Shown here in pieces: positions 7,266 through 14,218 of a stretch of 14,218 nt of DNA. The stretch is from Pseudomonadota bacterium. Its GTDB lineage: Bacteria > Pseudomonadota > Gammaproteobacteria > Steroidobacterales > Steroidobacteraceae. Location: contig JAJYTX010000027.1 of assembly GCA_021792815.1 (NCBI GenBank), forward strand, positions 1-14,218, in the 5' to 3' direction. The position numbers and the translations under genes are program-made. The first letter of the stretch is position 1; each line of letters opens with the position of its first letter. The notes beneath the pieces are model-generated. The model saw only the letters and a list, made by a program, of their open reading frames with translations. It was not told the origin of the DNA and did not search any database.

Positions 7266-7706
7266 GTGTACTCCACAGGCTCTTCGACCGCGATTGAATC
7301 GCTTGCGGCGGAACTCGCCCTCGCCGCCGGCCAACTCGTTCGGCGCCTGCGCACGCAAGGCCAGCCAGGTGGTCTGAGCCTGTCACAACTGGCGGTCCTC
7401 GCGCGACTCGAGCCGTACGACCGGATCACGGCAGCCGAGCTCGCCCGCGCGGAAGCGATGAAGCCTCAGTCGATGGGATCGATTCTCGCGGCGCTCGAAG
7501 CCCAGGATCTGGTGCGACGCCGGCCCGATCCGCGCGACGGCCGGCGGATTTTGTTTGCCCTGACGGCCAAGGGGGCCGCGATCCGGGCCGAACGCAGCGC
7601 CGCAAAGCGACAATGGCTCGCGACCGCCCTGGCCAGACTCCATGCCCGGGAGCTGCAGACTCTGGGCGCGGCCGTGCCGCTGATCAAGCAACTGGTCCAG
7701 CCATGA
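7266..7706 (+). CDS. MarR family transcriptional regulator (rightward)
   Basis: This 146-residue winged-helix regulator is likely the dimeric repressor of its own promoter and of the following hydrolase gene. Helix 1 is SLAAELALAAGQLVRRLR. LSLSQLAVLARLEPY precedes the HTH (ITAAELARAEAMKPQSMGSILAAL, about 54-77). The wing RRRPDPRDGRRILFALT (84-100) is a clear MarR signature. A C-terminal dimerisation helix ends in VPLIKQLVQP. The only sensible in-frame start is GTG at 7266. No Shine-Dalgarno precedes it and the predicted transcript starts only about six bases earlier, so it may be translated from a nearly leaderless mRNA. It is divergent from another MarR gene and lies 72 bases before the isochorismatase-family gene. 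It shows low overall similarity to the neighbouring MarR, so a recent duplication is unlikely. Confidence 0.9.
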   Translation: MYSTGSSTAIESLAAELALAAGQLVRRLRTQGQPGGLSLSQLAVLARLEPYDRITAAELARAEAMKPQSMGSILAALEAQDLVRRRPDPRDGRRILFALTAKGAAIRAERSAAKRQWLATALARLHARELQTLGAAVPLIKQLVQP

Positions 7707-7778
7707 CAGTGCCGGCGTGTGCGCGGTCGATCCGGCGCCCGAGCGGCCCCGAACAATCCCCATGCATGTAGGAATCCC

Positions 7779-8336
7779 ATGCCATTGACCGTCATCGATC
7801 CGGCCACCGCTCTGATCATCGTCGATCTTCAGAAGGGCGTAGCCTCTCTCGTCAACGCGCAGGCCTTCGACCCCGTGGTGCGCCACGCACGCGAACTGGC
7901 CGAAACGTTCCGCAGCCGCGGCCTGCCCGTCGTGCTGGTCAACGTCGCAGGCGGCGCACCGGGACGGACAGAACACGCGCGTGGACTCGCCAACTTGCCC
8001 GCCGACTGGACCGAACTGCTGCCGCAACTCGATCCGCAGCCGACCGACCACCGGGTGACCAAGCGGACCTGGGGCGCATTCACGCACACGGACCTCGAGG
8101 CCTACCTCAGGTCGTTGTCCGTGACGCAGGTCGTGCTCGCCGGCGTCGCCACCAGCATCGGTGTGGAATCGACCGCCCGCCAGGCCCATGAGCTCGGGTT
8201 CCATGTCACGCTGGCGATCGATGCGATGACCGATCTCAGTCCGGAGGCTCATCACAACAGTCTGACGCGGATATTCCCGAGACTCGGCGAGACCGGCACG
8301 ACCGCTCAGGTTCTCGAGCTTCTGCGCCGGCAGTGA
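7779..8336 (+). CDS. Isochorismatase family hydrolase lacking the catalytic cysteine
   Basis: This 185-residue alpha/beta protein of the isochorismatase-like fold family (about 180-200 residues) is probably cytosolic. It shows ALIIVDLQKG with D16 in the usual catalytic aspartate position, and RVTKRTWGAF with K95 in the catalytic lysine position. The nucleophile loop reads LAGVATSIGVESTARQA. Cysteine hydrolases have Cys where this protein has G128 (TxxC against TSIG). True isochorismatases such as EntB and PhzD also lack a nucleophilic cysteine, so the protein may still be a vinyl-ether type hydrolase rather than an amidase. The substrate is unknown. AGGA at 7770-7773 is 5 bases before the ATG. 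Its position behind a MarR gene suggests MarR-controlled detoxification or secondary-metabolite turnover. Confidence 0.86.
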   Translation: MPLTVIDPATALIIVDLQKGVASLVNAQAFDPVVRHARELAETFRSRGLPVVLVNVAGGAPGRTEHARGLANLPADWTELLPQLDPQPTDHRVTKRTWGAFTHTDLEAYLRSLSVTQVVLAGVATSIGVESTARQAHELGFHVTLAIDAMTDLSPEAHHNSLTRIFPRLGETGTTAQVLELLRRQ

Positions 8337-8578
8337 CCGCCGCTCACGCAGCGGTGCCGCTTGCGATCGCGCCTGGGCGCCGCGAGCACAGCGCCTCGCG
8401 TCCGACACCCGGCTGATCGCCCCGATCCGCTTGCCGACTCCGCGCCCTGGCGCGGCTTGAGCGTCAGCGCGTGTTCCGCCCGGCAGCGCACCGGTTGCGG
8501 ACGTTACGGACGGCGGTCCCGGCGTGGACCGGATATGCTCGATCGCGTCCGACAGCGGCACAACGCGAGGAGCAGGTT
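8337..8578. other. Region upstream of the hydrogenase operon
   Basis: These 242 bases should contain the hydrogenase promoter. I searched by eye for an FNR box (TTGAT-N4-ATCAA) and found none. A small hairpin (CCGCT/AGCGG) lies just after the hydrolase stop. A -10-like TATGCT occurs near 8534 without a convincing -35 at 17 bases. Nothing here can be assigned firmly. Confidence 0.3.
8568..8572 (+). promoter_or_regulatory. Ribosome binding site deciding the TTG start of the hydrogenase beta gene
   Basis: AGGAG lies 6 bases before TTG at 8579. The longer in-frame version beginning at 8471 has an Arg-rich, non-conserved N-terminus, so the TTG is preferred. Confidence 0.6.
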
Positions 8579-9727
8579 TTGTCGGCGCCAACGAACGCCG
8601 TGATTGCGCGCAAGACCCTGCAGGGGTTGCTCGATGCGCTCGTGGCGCAGGGCTATCGCACCATCGGTCCGAGGCTGCGTGACCGGGCGATCGTTTACGA
8701 TGACGTGACCGATGTGTCGGAATTTCCCGCCGGCTGGAGCGACCGTCAGGATGCCGGCCGTTACGAAATCCAGCGCCGCGCTGACGATGCGTGGTTCGGT
8801 TTCAACGTCGGTCCGCACTCCTGGAAGCAATACCTGCACCCGCCGCTCGAACGGCTCTGGACGGCCCACAGACACGACGGTTTCGAGGTGAGGCCGGCGG
8901 ATCCCTCTGGGCTCAAACAGGCCTTCATCGGCGTGCGCGCCTGCGAACTGCACGCCATTGCCATCCAGGACCGTGTGTTCTTCGGCGGCCGCTACTCCGA
9001 TGATGCCTATCGGGCGCGCCGCCTGAGCGCATTGATCGTCGCGGTCAACTGCTCCCAGGGAGGCGGTACGTGCTTCTGCCACTCCATGGGTACGGGCCCT
9101 AAGGCGACGCTGGGATTCGACCTGTCGCTGACCGAGCTGCTGGACACGGATCGGGCCAGCTTCCTGGTCGAGATCGGCAGTGATGCCGGCGCCAGACTGC
9201 TCGATGCCGTCCCAAGCCGCGCACCGAGCGACGCGGAGCTCGCCGCCGCAGAGGCGGTGTTCACCCGTGCCACCGCGCAGATGGGCCGCAGACTCGACAC
9301 CACGCGCCTGCGGGAATTGCTGCGGGAGGTCCCGGGCCATCCGCGCTGGGACGCGCTCGCCGCACGGTGCCTGTCCTGCGGCAACTGCACCATGGTATGT
9401 CCGACCTGCTTCTGCAGCTCGGTCGAGGACCACAGCAGCCTCGACGGCGCCACGGCCGAGCGGCGCCGCGTCTGGGACTCGTGCTTCACGCTGGATTTTT
9501 CCTATCTGCACGGCGGCAGCGTGCGCCACAGCGCCCGCGCGCGTTATCGCCAGTGGATGACCCACAAGCTTTCCTATTGGTTCGATCAGTTCGACGGCAG
9601 CGGTTGCGTCGGCTGTGGACGCTGCATCACCTGGTGTCCGGCCGGTATCGACATCACGGCGGAAGCCGCTGCCCTGCGCGCCGCCTCACCGGCGCAGAAC
9701 GCACCCGCCGCTCATGCACGCACTTGA
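8579..9727 (+). CDS. hydB: NAD(P)-linked [NiFe] hydrogenase beta subunit (4Fe-4S electron-transfer protein)
   Basis: This is the 382-residue iron-sulfur subunit of a group 3b (sulfhydrogenase-like) hydrogenase. It relates to Pyrococcus HydB and to the anaerobic sulfite reductase A subunit, and passes electrons between the FAD subunit and the catalytic dimer in the cytosol. Residues 264-274 hold a CxxCxxCxxxC motif followed by PTCFC. Residues 343-353 hold a second CxxCxxCxxxCP motif, giving two [4Fe-4S] clusters. Upstream are [12 protein letters not shown] (C122) and an [18 protein letters not shown] patch (C158, C165, C167), typical of this family and possibly binding another cluster. The TTG start is supported by AGGAG at 6 bases. 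It is the first gene of the operon and its end overlaps the next gene by 14 bases. The tail after the second cluster is Ala/Pro-rich and probably disordered. Confidence 0.92.
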   Translation: MSAPTNAVIARKTLQGLLDALVAQGYRTIGPRLRDRAIVYDDVTDVSEFPAGWSDRQDAGRYEIQRRADDAWFGFNVGPHSWKQYLHPPLERLWTAHRHDGFEVRPADPSGLKQAFIGVRACELHAIAIQDRVFFGGRYSDDAYRARRLSALIVAVNCSQGGGTCFCHSMGTGPKATLGFDLSLTELLDTDRASFLVEIGSDAGARLLDAVPSRAPSDAELAAAEAVFTRATAQMGRRLDTTRLRELLREVPGHPRWDALAARCLSCGNCTMVCPTCFCSSVEDHSSLDGATAERRRVWDSCFTLDFSYLHGGSVRHSARARYRQWMTHKLSYWFDQFDGSGCVGCGRCITWCPAGIDITAEAAALRAASPAQNAPAAHART

Positions 9728-10172
9728 CGCCCTGCTGCGCGAGCATCCCTTCTTCGCCGGGCTCGGCGCCGAGCATGCCGCTCTGATCGCCGGCTGCGCC
9801 CGAAACTGCCGCTTCGACACCGGCGGGTACCTGTTCCACGAGGGCGATCCCGCGAACGAATTCTTCCTGATTCGCCACGGCCGGGTCGCGCTCGATGTCG
9901 TCGGTCCGGACCAGGCGCCGATCGTGTTCGCGACGCTCACCGAGGGCGAGATCGTGGGTGCCTCCTGGCTGGTGCCCCCGTATCGCTGGACGTTCGATGC
10001 GCGCGCGGCCGCGCCGACCCGTGCGTTCGGCATCGATGCGGCCTGCCTGCGCCGCAAGTGCGACGCCGATCACGATTTCGGCTACGACATGATGCAGCGT
10101 TTTCTGCCGGTGCTCGTGAAGCGGCTGCACGCCACCCGGCTGCAGATGTTCGATGTCTACCGGAAGCGCTGA
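9714..10172 (+). CDS. Stand-alone cyclic-nucleotide-binding-domain protein (Crp-like sensor without HTH)
   Basis: This 152-residue protein is essentially one cNMP-binding beta-barrel with an N-terminal helix ([16 protein letters not shown]) and a C-terminal helical segment ([24 protein letters not shown]). YLFHEGDPANEFFLIRHGRV (39-58) is the classic Crp/Fnr-domain hairpin. The phosphate-binding-cassette region reads EGEIVGASWLVPPYRWTFDARA, with R91 near the place of the phosphate-binding Arg of CRP but with a shifted sequence around it. Whether it binds cAMP or another ligand is therefore open. No helix-turn-helix follows, so it cannot be a normal Crp-type DNA-binding regulator. It is embedded between hydB and hydG with overlaps of 14 and 20 bases. 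That strongly suggests it acts on, or is made in step with, the hydrogenase complex. Four cysteines (C28, C32, C111, C116) are not in an Fe-S pattern I recognise. Confidence 0.85.
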   Translation: MHALDALLREHPFFAGLGAEHAALIAGCARNCRFDTGGYLFHEGDPANEFFLIRHGRVALDVVGPDQAPIVFATLTEGEIVGASWLVPPYRWTFDARAAAPTRAFGIDAACLRRKCDADHDFGYDMMQRFLPVLVKRLHATRLQMFDVYRKR

Positions 10173-11001
10173 AGTGCCCGGGTGGGCCCCGGGCACATTC
10201 GTGCCGGCAATCTACCGGGTTCGGGAGGTGACGCGTGAACTGCCCGACACGGCGACGCTGTGCCTCGAGCCGCAGTCCGGCCGCCGCCCGAGCTACGCTC
10301 CGGGTCAATTCAACATGCTATACGCCTTCGGCATCGGCGAGGTGGCCATCAGCATCAGTGGCGAAGACGAGCACGGCGGGTTCCTGCACACCGTCCGCGA
10401 GGTCGGGGCGGTCAGCAGCGCGCTGTCCCGACTGCGGGGCGGAGCGGCCGTGGGCCTGCGTGGTCCGTTCGGCACCGCCTGGCCGGAGGCCGAAGGCGCC
10501 GATCTGATTTTCGTCGCCGGCGGGCTCGGACTCGCGCCGCTGCGTCCGGCGATCCGCCGGGCACTCGCCCGCCGCAACCGTTACGGGCGGCTGTTCATCC
10601 TGTTCGGCACGCGACATCCGGACGAGGTGCTGTATCGCCACGAGCTCGAACAATGGCGGCGCGGTCCCGGCGTGGACCTGTTGCTCACCGTGGACCATGC
10701 CGATGCGCAATGGCGCGGCAACGTCGGGGTCGTGCCGGCGCTGATTCCCCGCGCGCGGTTCGATTCGAAGAGCGTCGTGGCGTTGGTCTGCGGACCCGAG
10801 ATGATGATGCGATTCAGCGTGGCGGCGCTGCATGAGGCGGGCGTGCCCGATCCGCACATCTATCTGTCGCTCGAGCGCAACATGAAGTGCGCCACCGGTC
10901 TGTGCGGCCACTGCCAGTTCGGTCCCGAGTTCATCTGCCTGGACGGCCCCGTGATGCGCTTTGACCGCATCGCCCCCCTGTTTGCGATCCGGGAGATCTG
11001 A
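10153..11001 (+). CDS. hydG: NAD(P)-linked [NiFe] hydrogenase gamma subunit (FAD/NAD(P) oxidoreductase)
   Basis: This 282-residue ferredoxin-NADP reductase-type flavoprotein exchanges electrons with NAD(P)H for the hydrogenase. A beta-barrel FAD domain occupies about 15-110 ([23 protein letters not shown] as flavin-contact region, then [17 protein letters not shown]). The NAD(P) domain has [15 protein letters not shown] (120-134), [11 protein letters not shown], and the closing CGPEMMM (213-219). The C-terminal [17 protein letters not shown] carries C246, C251, C254 and C262, the expected [2Fe-2S] ligands. This matches HydG of group 3b enzymes and dihydroorotate dehydrogenase B electron-transfer subunits; operon context decides for hydrogenase. 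ATG at 10153 overlaps the previous gene by 20 bases. An in-frame GTG at 10174, with GGAAG about 8 bases upstream, is a plausible alternative start. The gene ends one base before hydD begins. Confidence 0.92.
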   Translation: MSTGSAEVPGWAPGTFVPAIYRVREVTRELPDTATLCLEPQSGRRPSYAPGQFNMLYAFGIGEVAISISGEDEHGGFLHTVREVGAVSSALSRLRGGAAVGLRGPFGTAWPEAEGADLIFVAGGLGLAPLRPAIRRALARRNRYGRLFILFGTRHPDEVLYRHELEQWRRGPGVDLLLTVDHADAQWRGNVGVVPALIPRARFDSKSVVALVCGPEMMMRFSVAALHEAGVPDPHIYLSLERNMKCATGLCGHCQFGPEFICLDGPVMRFDRIAPLFAIREI

Positions 11002-11002
11002 C

Positions 11003-11767
11003 ATGGCTGCGTCCCGACGTCCGCGGCTTGCGGTGTGGAAATTCGCTTCCTGTGACGGCTGCCAGCTCGCGCTCCTCGACTGCGAGGACCAGCTGCTGGC
11101 GGTGGCGGATGCGATCGAGATCGCGAATTTTCCTGAAGCGTCGAGTGCCGTCGCGCCCGGGCCCTACGATCTGTCGCTGGTCGAAGGCTCGATCACCACC
11201 GCGCACGATGCCGAGCGCATCCGCGAGGTGCGCCGGAATTCGAAGCACCTGGTGGCACTCGGGGCCTGCGCGAGCGCCGGCGGCATACAGGCGTTGCGCA
11301 ACTTCTCGGCCATCGACGAGCTGGTGGCGAGTGTCTATGCGACCCCCCGATACATCGAAACACTCGCCACCTCCACCGCGATCGCCGCGCACGTTGCCGT
11401 CGATTTCGAGCTGCGCGGCTGTCCGGTCCACAAGACGCAGCTGCTGGAGGTGATCAGCGCCTTTCTCGCGGGCCGGCGGCCCGCGATCGCCTCGCACAGC
11501 CTGTGCATCGAATGCAAGCGGCACGCCACGGTGTGCGTCATGGTCCAGGGCGTACCCTGTCTCGGTCCGGTCACGCACGCCGGCTGCGGCGCGCTCTGCC
11601 CGACCTACCGTCGCGGCTGCTACGGCTGCTACGGGCCGATGGAAACGGCGAACACCGGGGCATTGGCCCGCGGATGGCAGGCGCTCGGGGCCGGTCCCGA
11701 CCGGTTCGACCGCGCGCTGCGCAGCTTCAACGCGGCCGCGCCAGCCTTCCAACGGGACCAGCCATGA
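11003..11767 (+). CDS. hydD: NAD(P)-linked [NiFe] hydrogenase delta (small) subunit
   Basis: This is the 254-residue small subunit of the catalytic dimer; it carries the Fe-S relay next to the Ni-Fe site. The proximal cluster ligands are visible as CDGC (C17, C20), GACASAGG (C89) and [12 protein letters not shown] (C140). The C-terminal half supplies two more [4Fe-4S] clusters: C168, C171, C178 and C186, then C195, C199, C206 and C209 ([16 protein letters not shown]). There is no Tat signal peptide, so the enzyme is cytosolic, as expected for group 3. ATG at 11003 has GGGAG upstream at a good distance. The stop overlaps the alpha-subunit start as ATGA, so the two catalytic subunits are probably made by coupled translation. 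Confidence 0.95.
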   Translation: MAASRRPRLAVWKFASCDGCQLALLDCEDQLLAVADAIEIANFPEASSAVAPGPYDLSLVEGSITTAHDAERIREVRRNSKHLVALGACASAGGIQALRNFSAIDELVASVYATPRYIETLATSTAIAAHVAVDFELRGCPVHKTQLLEVISAFLAGRRPAIASHSLCIECKRHATVCVMVQGVPCLGPVTHAGCGALCPTYRRGCYGCYGPMETANTGALARGWQALGAGPDRFDRALRSFNAAAPAFQRDQP

Positions 11768-13053
11768 CGACGCGAACCCTGCAGGTCGAGTACCTGACCC
11801 GGGTCGAAGGCGAAGGGGCGCTGGAGCTGCAGATCGAAGGCTCGCGGCTGAGCGCGGCACGCCTGCGCATCTTCGAGCCACCACGCCTGTTCGAGCCACT
11901 GCTGAGGGGTCGCGGTTACGCGGAGGTTCCGGACATCGTCTCGCGCATTTGCGGCATCTGCCCGGTCGCCTACCAGATGAGCGCCGTGCATGCGATCGAG
12001 CACGCCTTCGGACAGCCGGTCGGCGGGCAGCTGCGGGCGCTGCGCCGACTGCTCTACTGCGGCGAATGGATCGAAAGCCATGCGCTGCACGTGACGCTGC
12101 TGCACGCCCCGGATTTCCTCGGTTATCCGGATGCGATCCGTATGGCGCAGGCGCACGGCGCATGGGTCCGCGATGCCCTGACTCTGAAGAAAGCCGGCAA
12201 CGAGCTGATGCGCGTGTTGGGTGGACGGGAAATTCATCCGATCAACGTGCAGCCGGGCGGCTTCTTCCGCGTGCCGACACGCGCGGAGCTGGCACCGCTC
12301 GGCGAACAGCTCGAGCACGCCCGCGAGATCGCCGTCCGTCTGCTGCGCTGGGTAGCGGCATTCACGTTTCCGGACTTCGAGCGGGACTACGAGTTCGTGG
12401 CATTGCGCCATCCCGAGGAGTATCCGTTCAACGAGGGACGGCTGGTCTCCAGCGGCGGCATCGACATCGACATCGCGGACTTCGATGCCGAGTTCGAGGA
12501 ACGGCAGGTGCCGCACTCCACCGCCCTGCATGCGGCGCTCAGGCGCCGCGGCGCCTACCTGGTCGGACCCCTGGCCCGCTATGCACTCAATTTCGACCGC
12601 CTTCCGGCAGGCATCCAGGCGCTCGCCCGCGAGGCCGGTCTGGGTCCGGTGTGCCGCAACCCCTTCCGCAGCATCATCGTGCGGGCGCTCGAGATCGTCT
12701 ACGCGTGCGAGGAGGCGCTGAGGCTGATGGCGGCCTACGAGCCGCCCGCGGCCGCGGCGGTGCCGCTCACACCGCGAGCCGGTGTCGGCTTCGGCTGCAC
12801 TGAAGCGCCTCGCGGCATCTGCTGGCACCGTTACGAATTCGATGCGGACGGTGGCGTACGCAATGCCCGCATCGTACCGCCGACCGCTCAGAACCAGGCC
12901 AGCATGGAGGCCGATCTCGCCGAAATCGCGGCCACGGCGCTGGAGCAGTCCGACGATTTCATCCGCGAGCGCTGCGAACGCAGCATCCGCAATCACGATC
13001 CGTGCATTTCATGCTCCGCCCACTTTCTCAAACTGTCGGTTCAACGAGCCTGA
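11764..13053 (+). CDS. hydA: NAD(P)-linked [NiFe] hydrogenase alpha (large) subunit
   Basis: This is the 429-residue catalytic subunit that holds the Ni-Fe(CN)2CO centre and oxidises or forms H2 using NAD(P)(H). The L1 motif is [19 protein letters not shown] with C63 and C66. The L2 motif [10 protein letters not shown] gives C414, C417 and H420. [16 protein letters not shown] near the N-terminus and [16 protein letters not shown] are also characteristic. After H420 there remains a 9-residue tail (FLKLSVQRA) for the maturation protease to remove. The RICGICP and DPCxxC set with this gene order places it in group 3b (cytosolic bidirectional, NADP-linked, sometimes called sulfhydrogenase). Group assignment is from motif and neighbourhood, not from a tree. 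The start is ATG at 11764, overlapping hydD by four bases. Confidence 0.96.
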   Translation: MTTRTLQVEYLTRVEGEGALELQIEGSRLSAARLRIFEPPRLFEPLLRGRGYAEVPDIVSRICGICPVAYQMSAVHAIEHAFGQPVGGQLRALRRLLYCGEWIESHALHVTLLHAPDFLGYPDAIRMAQAHGAWVRDALTLKKAGNELMRVLGGREIHPINVQPGGFFRVPTRAELAPLGEQLEHAREIAVRLLRWVAAFTFPDFERDYEFVALRHPEEYPFNEGRLVSSGGIDIDIADFDAEFEERQVPHSTALHAALRRRGAYLVGPLARYALNFDRLPAGIQALAREAGLGPVCRNPFRSIIVRALEIVYACEEALRLMAAYEPPAAAAVPLTPRAGVGFGCTEAPRGICWHRYEFDADGGVRNARIVPPTAQNQASMEADLAEIAATALEQSDDFIRERCERSIRNHDPCISCSAHFLKLSVQRA

Positions 13054-13070
13054 AAGCCCCGGCGCACCGG

Positions 13071-13586
13071 GTGACGGTCAGCGCGCTCGGTCATCCGGAT
13101 CGCGGCGACGATGCGGTCGGTGTGCTGGTGGCCGAGACGGTACGCCGACTGCTGCCCGGGGATGTCCCGGTGCAGGTCCACCGGGCCGATGCGCTGTCGC
13201 TGCTGGATCACTGGAGCGACTCCGAGGCCGTCGTGTGCATCGATGCGGCCGCGCCCCTGGGCGAGCCCGGACGGGTTCATCGCCTCGACCTGTCCGTCGA
13301 CACGCTGCCGTCCGAAAGAGCCGGCATCTCCAGTCATGCGCCCGGCCTTGCCGAGGCGATCGCCCTGGCGCGCGCGCTGCACCTGGCGCCGCACCGGATC
13401 ATCGTCTACGCCATCGAGGGCCGCTGTTTCGCCCCCGGCGCCCCGCTCAGCCCGCTGGTCGCGGCCGCGGTGGCGGCCGCCGCGCGGGCTGTCGCCCAGG
13501 AAGTGAGCGGCTTGCGGCTGTGCCTCAATGCACGCCCTGCATCAGTTTCCGCACCCACGGCGCGGCCAGCAGAAAGACGAGACTGA
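13071..13586 (+). CDS. Hydrogenase maturation protease (HycI/HybD family)
   Basis: This protease removes the C-terminal tail of the large subunit after nickel insertion. From the chosen GTG the protein has 171 residues and begins directly with the family's first beta strand and Ni-sensing loop: VSALGHPDRGDDAVGV, with D14 in the position of HybD E16. CIDAAAP supplies D58 and SSHAPGL supplies H89; together these match the three metal-contact residues known in HybD. The last 20 or so residues (ARPASVSAPTARPAERRD) are low-complexity and run into a transporter-gene remnant on the other strand, so the natural stop may have been displaced. Alternative starts at 13011 (ATG) or 13002 (GTG) would overlap hydA and add a Ser/Pro-rich head with no family match. 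It is the last gene of the operon, 17 bases after hydA. Confidence 0.9.
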   Translation: MTVSALGHPDRGDDAVGVLVAETVRRLLPGDVPVQVHRADALSLLDHWSDSEAVVCIDAAAPLGEPGRVHRLDLSVDTLPSERAGISSHAPGLAEAIALARALHLAPHRIIVYAIEGRCFAPGAPLSPLVAAAVAAAARAVAQEVSGLRLCLNARPASVSAPTARPAERRD

Positions 13587-13680
13587 CCGCGCCACCGACC
13601 AGGCACATTCGCGCGTACAGGCTCGAATAGACCGCGATGCTGCCATGCGCGCCGCCGGCCGCGCCCCAGGCAGGGATCGT
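13525..13680 (-). pseudogene. 3' remnant of a POT-family (proton-dependent oligopeptide) transporter gene
   Basis: On the minus strand a frame ends with YSSLYARMCLVGGAVSLVF, then LLAAPWVRKLMQGVH and a stop. One final membrane helix followed by a basic PWxRxLMxGVH end is the usual C-terminus of POT/PTR peptide transporters. Upstream of about 13680 the frame loses all membrane-protein character and no other frame picks it up, so only roughly the last 50 codons survive. The remnant overlaps the 3' end of the hydrogenase protease gene by 62 bases, tail to tail. This looks like the scar of an insertion or deletion that joined the hydrogenase operon to a broken transporter gene. The family call rests on the short C-terminal motif only. 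Confidence 0.5.
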
Positions 13681-14024
13681 CACCGAACCGCTTTGGAATT
13701 CGTTCGTTACCTCCCGTTCGCAGCGCCCGGGATCCCTGCCGGCACCGCCGGCCGACTGCTGCCGTTTGCGGCATCCCGTGACCGACCGCTCAACGGGGCG
13801 CTCCAATCCGACGGCGGGCGCTCACCCTCTGATTCATCGGGTCGCCGCAGGGGCTCGATTTGAGACGCTCAATGCCGCACCGACCCGCTGCCGCAGGCAT
13901 TGCGCCGTGTCCACCTGCCCCGATACCCCGGACCCGAGTCGCGTCAGCGCGCTGCGCAGCCCTCAGCCAATCGGACCGTCTGCGATTTTAACCATGACCT
14001 GCTGATTCGATTGACGCCTACGCG
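13681..14024. other. Gene-free stretch between the transporter remnant and the response regulator gene
   Basis: About 340 bases show no credible gene on either strand; frames here are Arg/Pro-rich shadows. At its right edge TGACGC (14012-14017), a CTAC loop and GCGTCA (14022-14027) form a 6-bp stem that includes the stop codon of the leftward response regulator. There is no T-run, so terminator function is uncertain. Confidence 0.35.
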
Positions 14025-14218
14025 TCAGTACACCGTCTCGACTGGTGCGCTGAAAGAATAGCCAACGCCACGCTCCGTGACGATATATCGTGGCTGCGAG
14101 CAGTCCGGTTCGATCTTGCGGCGCAGCCGCAGAATCTGCACGTCGATCGCCCGATCGTACACTTCGTTGTCGTATACGCGGCTCGCCTCGATCAGCTGAT
14201 CGCGGCTCAGGAAATGCT
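14025..14218 (-). CDS. OmpR/PhoB-family response regulator, C-terminal DNA-binding domain (partial)
   Basis: The last 63 residues of a minus-strand gene are visible; the receiver domain lies beyond the window. The sequence is a winged-helix domain of the OmpR/PhoB type: [12 protein letters not shown], then [20 protein letters not shown] (positioning loop plus recognition helix), then [21 protein letters not shown] as the wing ending in the almost invariant RGxGYxF. It closes with SAPVETVY and TGA. It would be a two-component regulator controlling transcription; target and partner kinase cannot be told. It reads toward the transporter remnant and is not part of the hydrogenase operon. Confidence 0.93.
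   Translation of the reverse strand, partial: HFLSRDQLIEASRVYDNEVYDRAIDVQILRLRRKIEPDCSQPRYIVTERGVGYSFSAPVETVY

Noticed and set aside
8448..8460. Sigma54-like TGGCGCGGCTTGA upstream of hydB
   Set aside because: Spacing between the GG and the downstream TTG half is two bases short of the required -24/-12 geometry.
8471..8578. 36-residue N-terminal extension of the hydrogenase beta subunit
   Set aside because: Arg-rich, no Shine-Dalgarno, and it overlaps the AGGAG that serves the TTG at 8579.
1..14218. CRISPR array, transposase, tRNA or rRNA genes
   Set aside because: No repeated spacer pattern, transposase frame, or tRNA/rRNA signature was seen on either strand.

Overview
The window is high-GC, has dense gene overlaps and uses GTG and TTG starts freely. 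It most resembles a gammaproteobacterial chromosome. An UrcA-family secreted protein, MarR and OmpR regulators, a GroEL paralogue and a gammaproteobacterial-style small membrane protein support this, but the genus cannot be read from the sequence. I see no insertion sequence, tRNA, rRNA or CRISPR array.

Left part (1-1466): the start of a PAP2-like membrane protein leaves the window on the minus strand. A roughly 520-base gene-free stretch separates it from a secreted UrcA-family protein. A strong hairpin lies between urcA and the convergent rtcB.

RNA-repair and proteostasis block (1467-6406): htpX, archease and rtcB form a tight minus-strand operon. It holds a membrane metalloprotease, the activator of the RNA ligase, and the 3'-phosphate/5'-OH RNA ligase itself. 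Divergent from htpX across 255 bases is a complete but atypical GroEL paralogue with no groES beside it and no Gly-Met tail. A 53-residue glycine-rich membrane protein, easily missed, lies behind it on the other strand.

Regulator block (6532-8336): two divergent MarR-family genes flank an AT-rich segment. It holds a 24-bp near-perfect palindrome that overlaps two symmetric, opposed sigma70-like promoters. The rightward MarR gene begins almost at the predicted transcription start and is followed by an isochorismatase-family hydrolase without the usual cysteine nucleophile.

Hydrogenase block (8579-13586): a compact operon encodes a group 3b-like NAD(P)-linked [NiFe] hydrogenase. The order is beta (Fe-S), a stand-alone cyclic-nucleotide-binding-domain protein, gamma (FAD/NAD(P)), delta (small subunit), alpha (large subunit) and a maturation protease. 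Most joints overlap or nearly touch. The assembly genes hypA-F are not in the window. The operon ends against a 3' remnant of a POT-type transporter gene on the other strand, which suggests an insertion or deletion junction. The window closes with the 3' end of an OmpR-family response regulator.

Taken together, the layout looks like a stress or low-oxygen survival island with RNA repair, protein quality control and redox balancing through H2/NAD(P)H. That joint role is inference from gene neighbourhood, not something the sequence proves.
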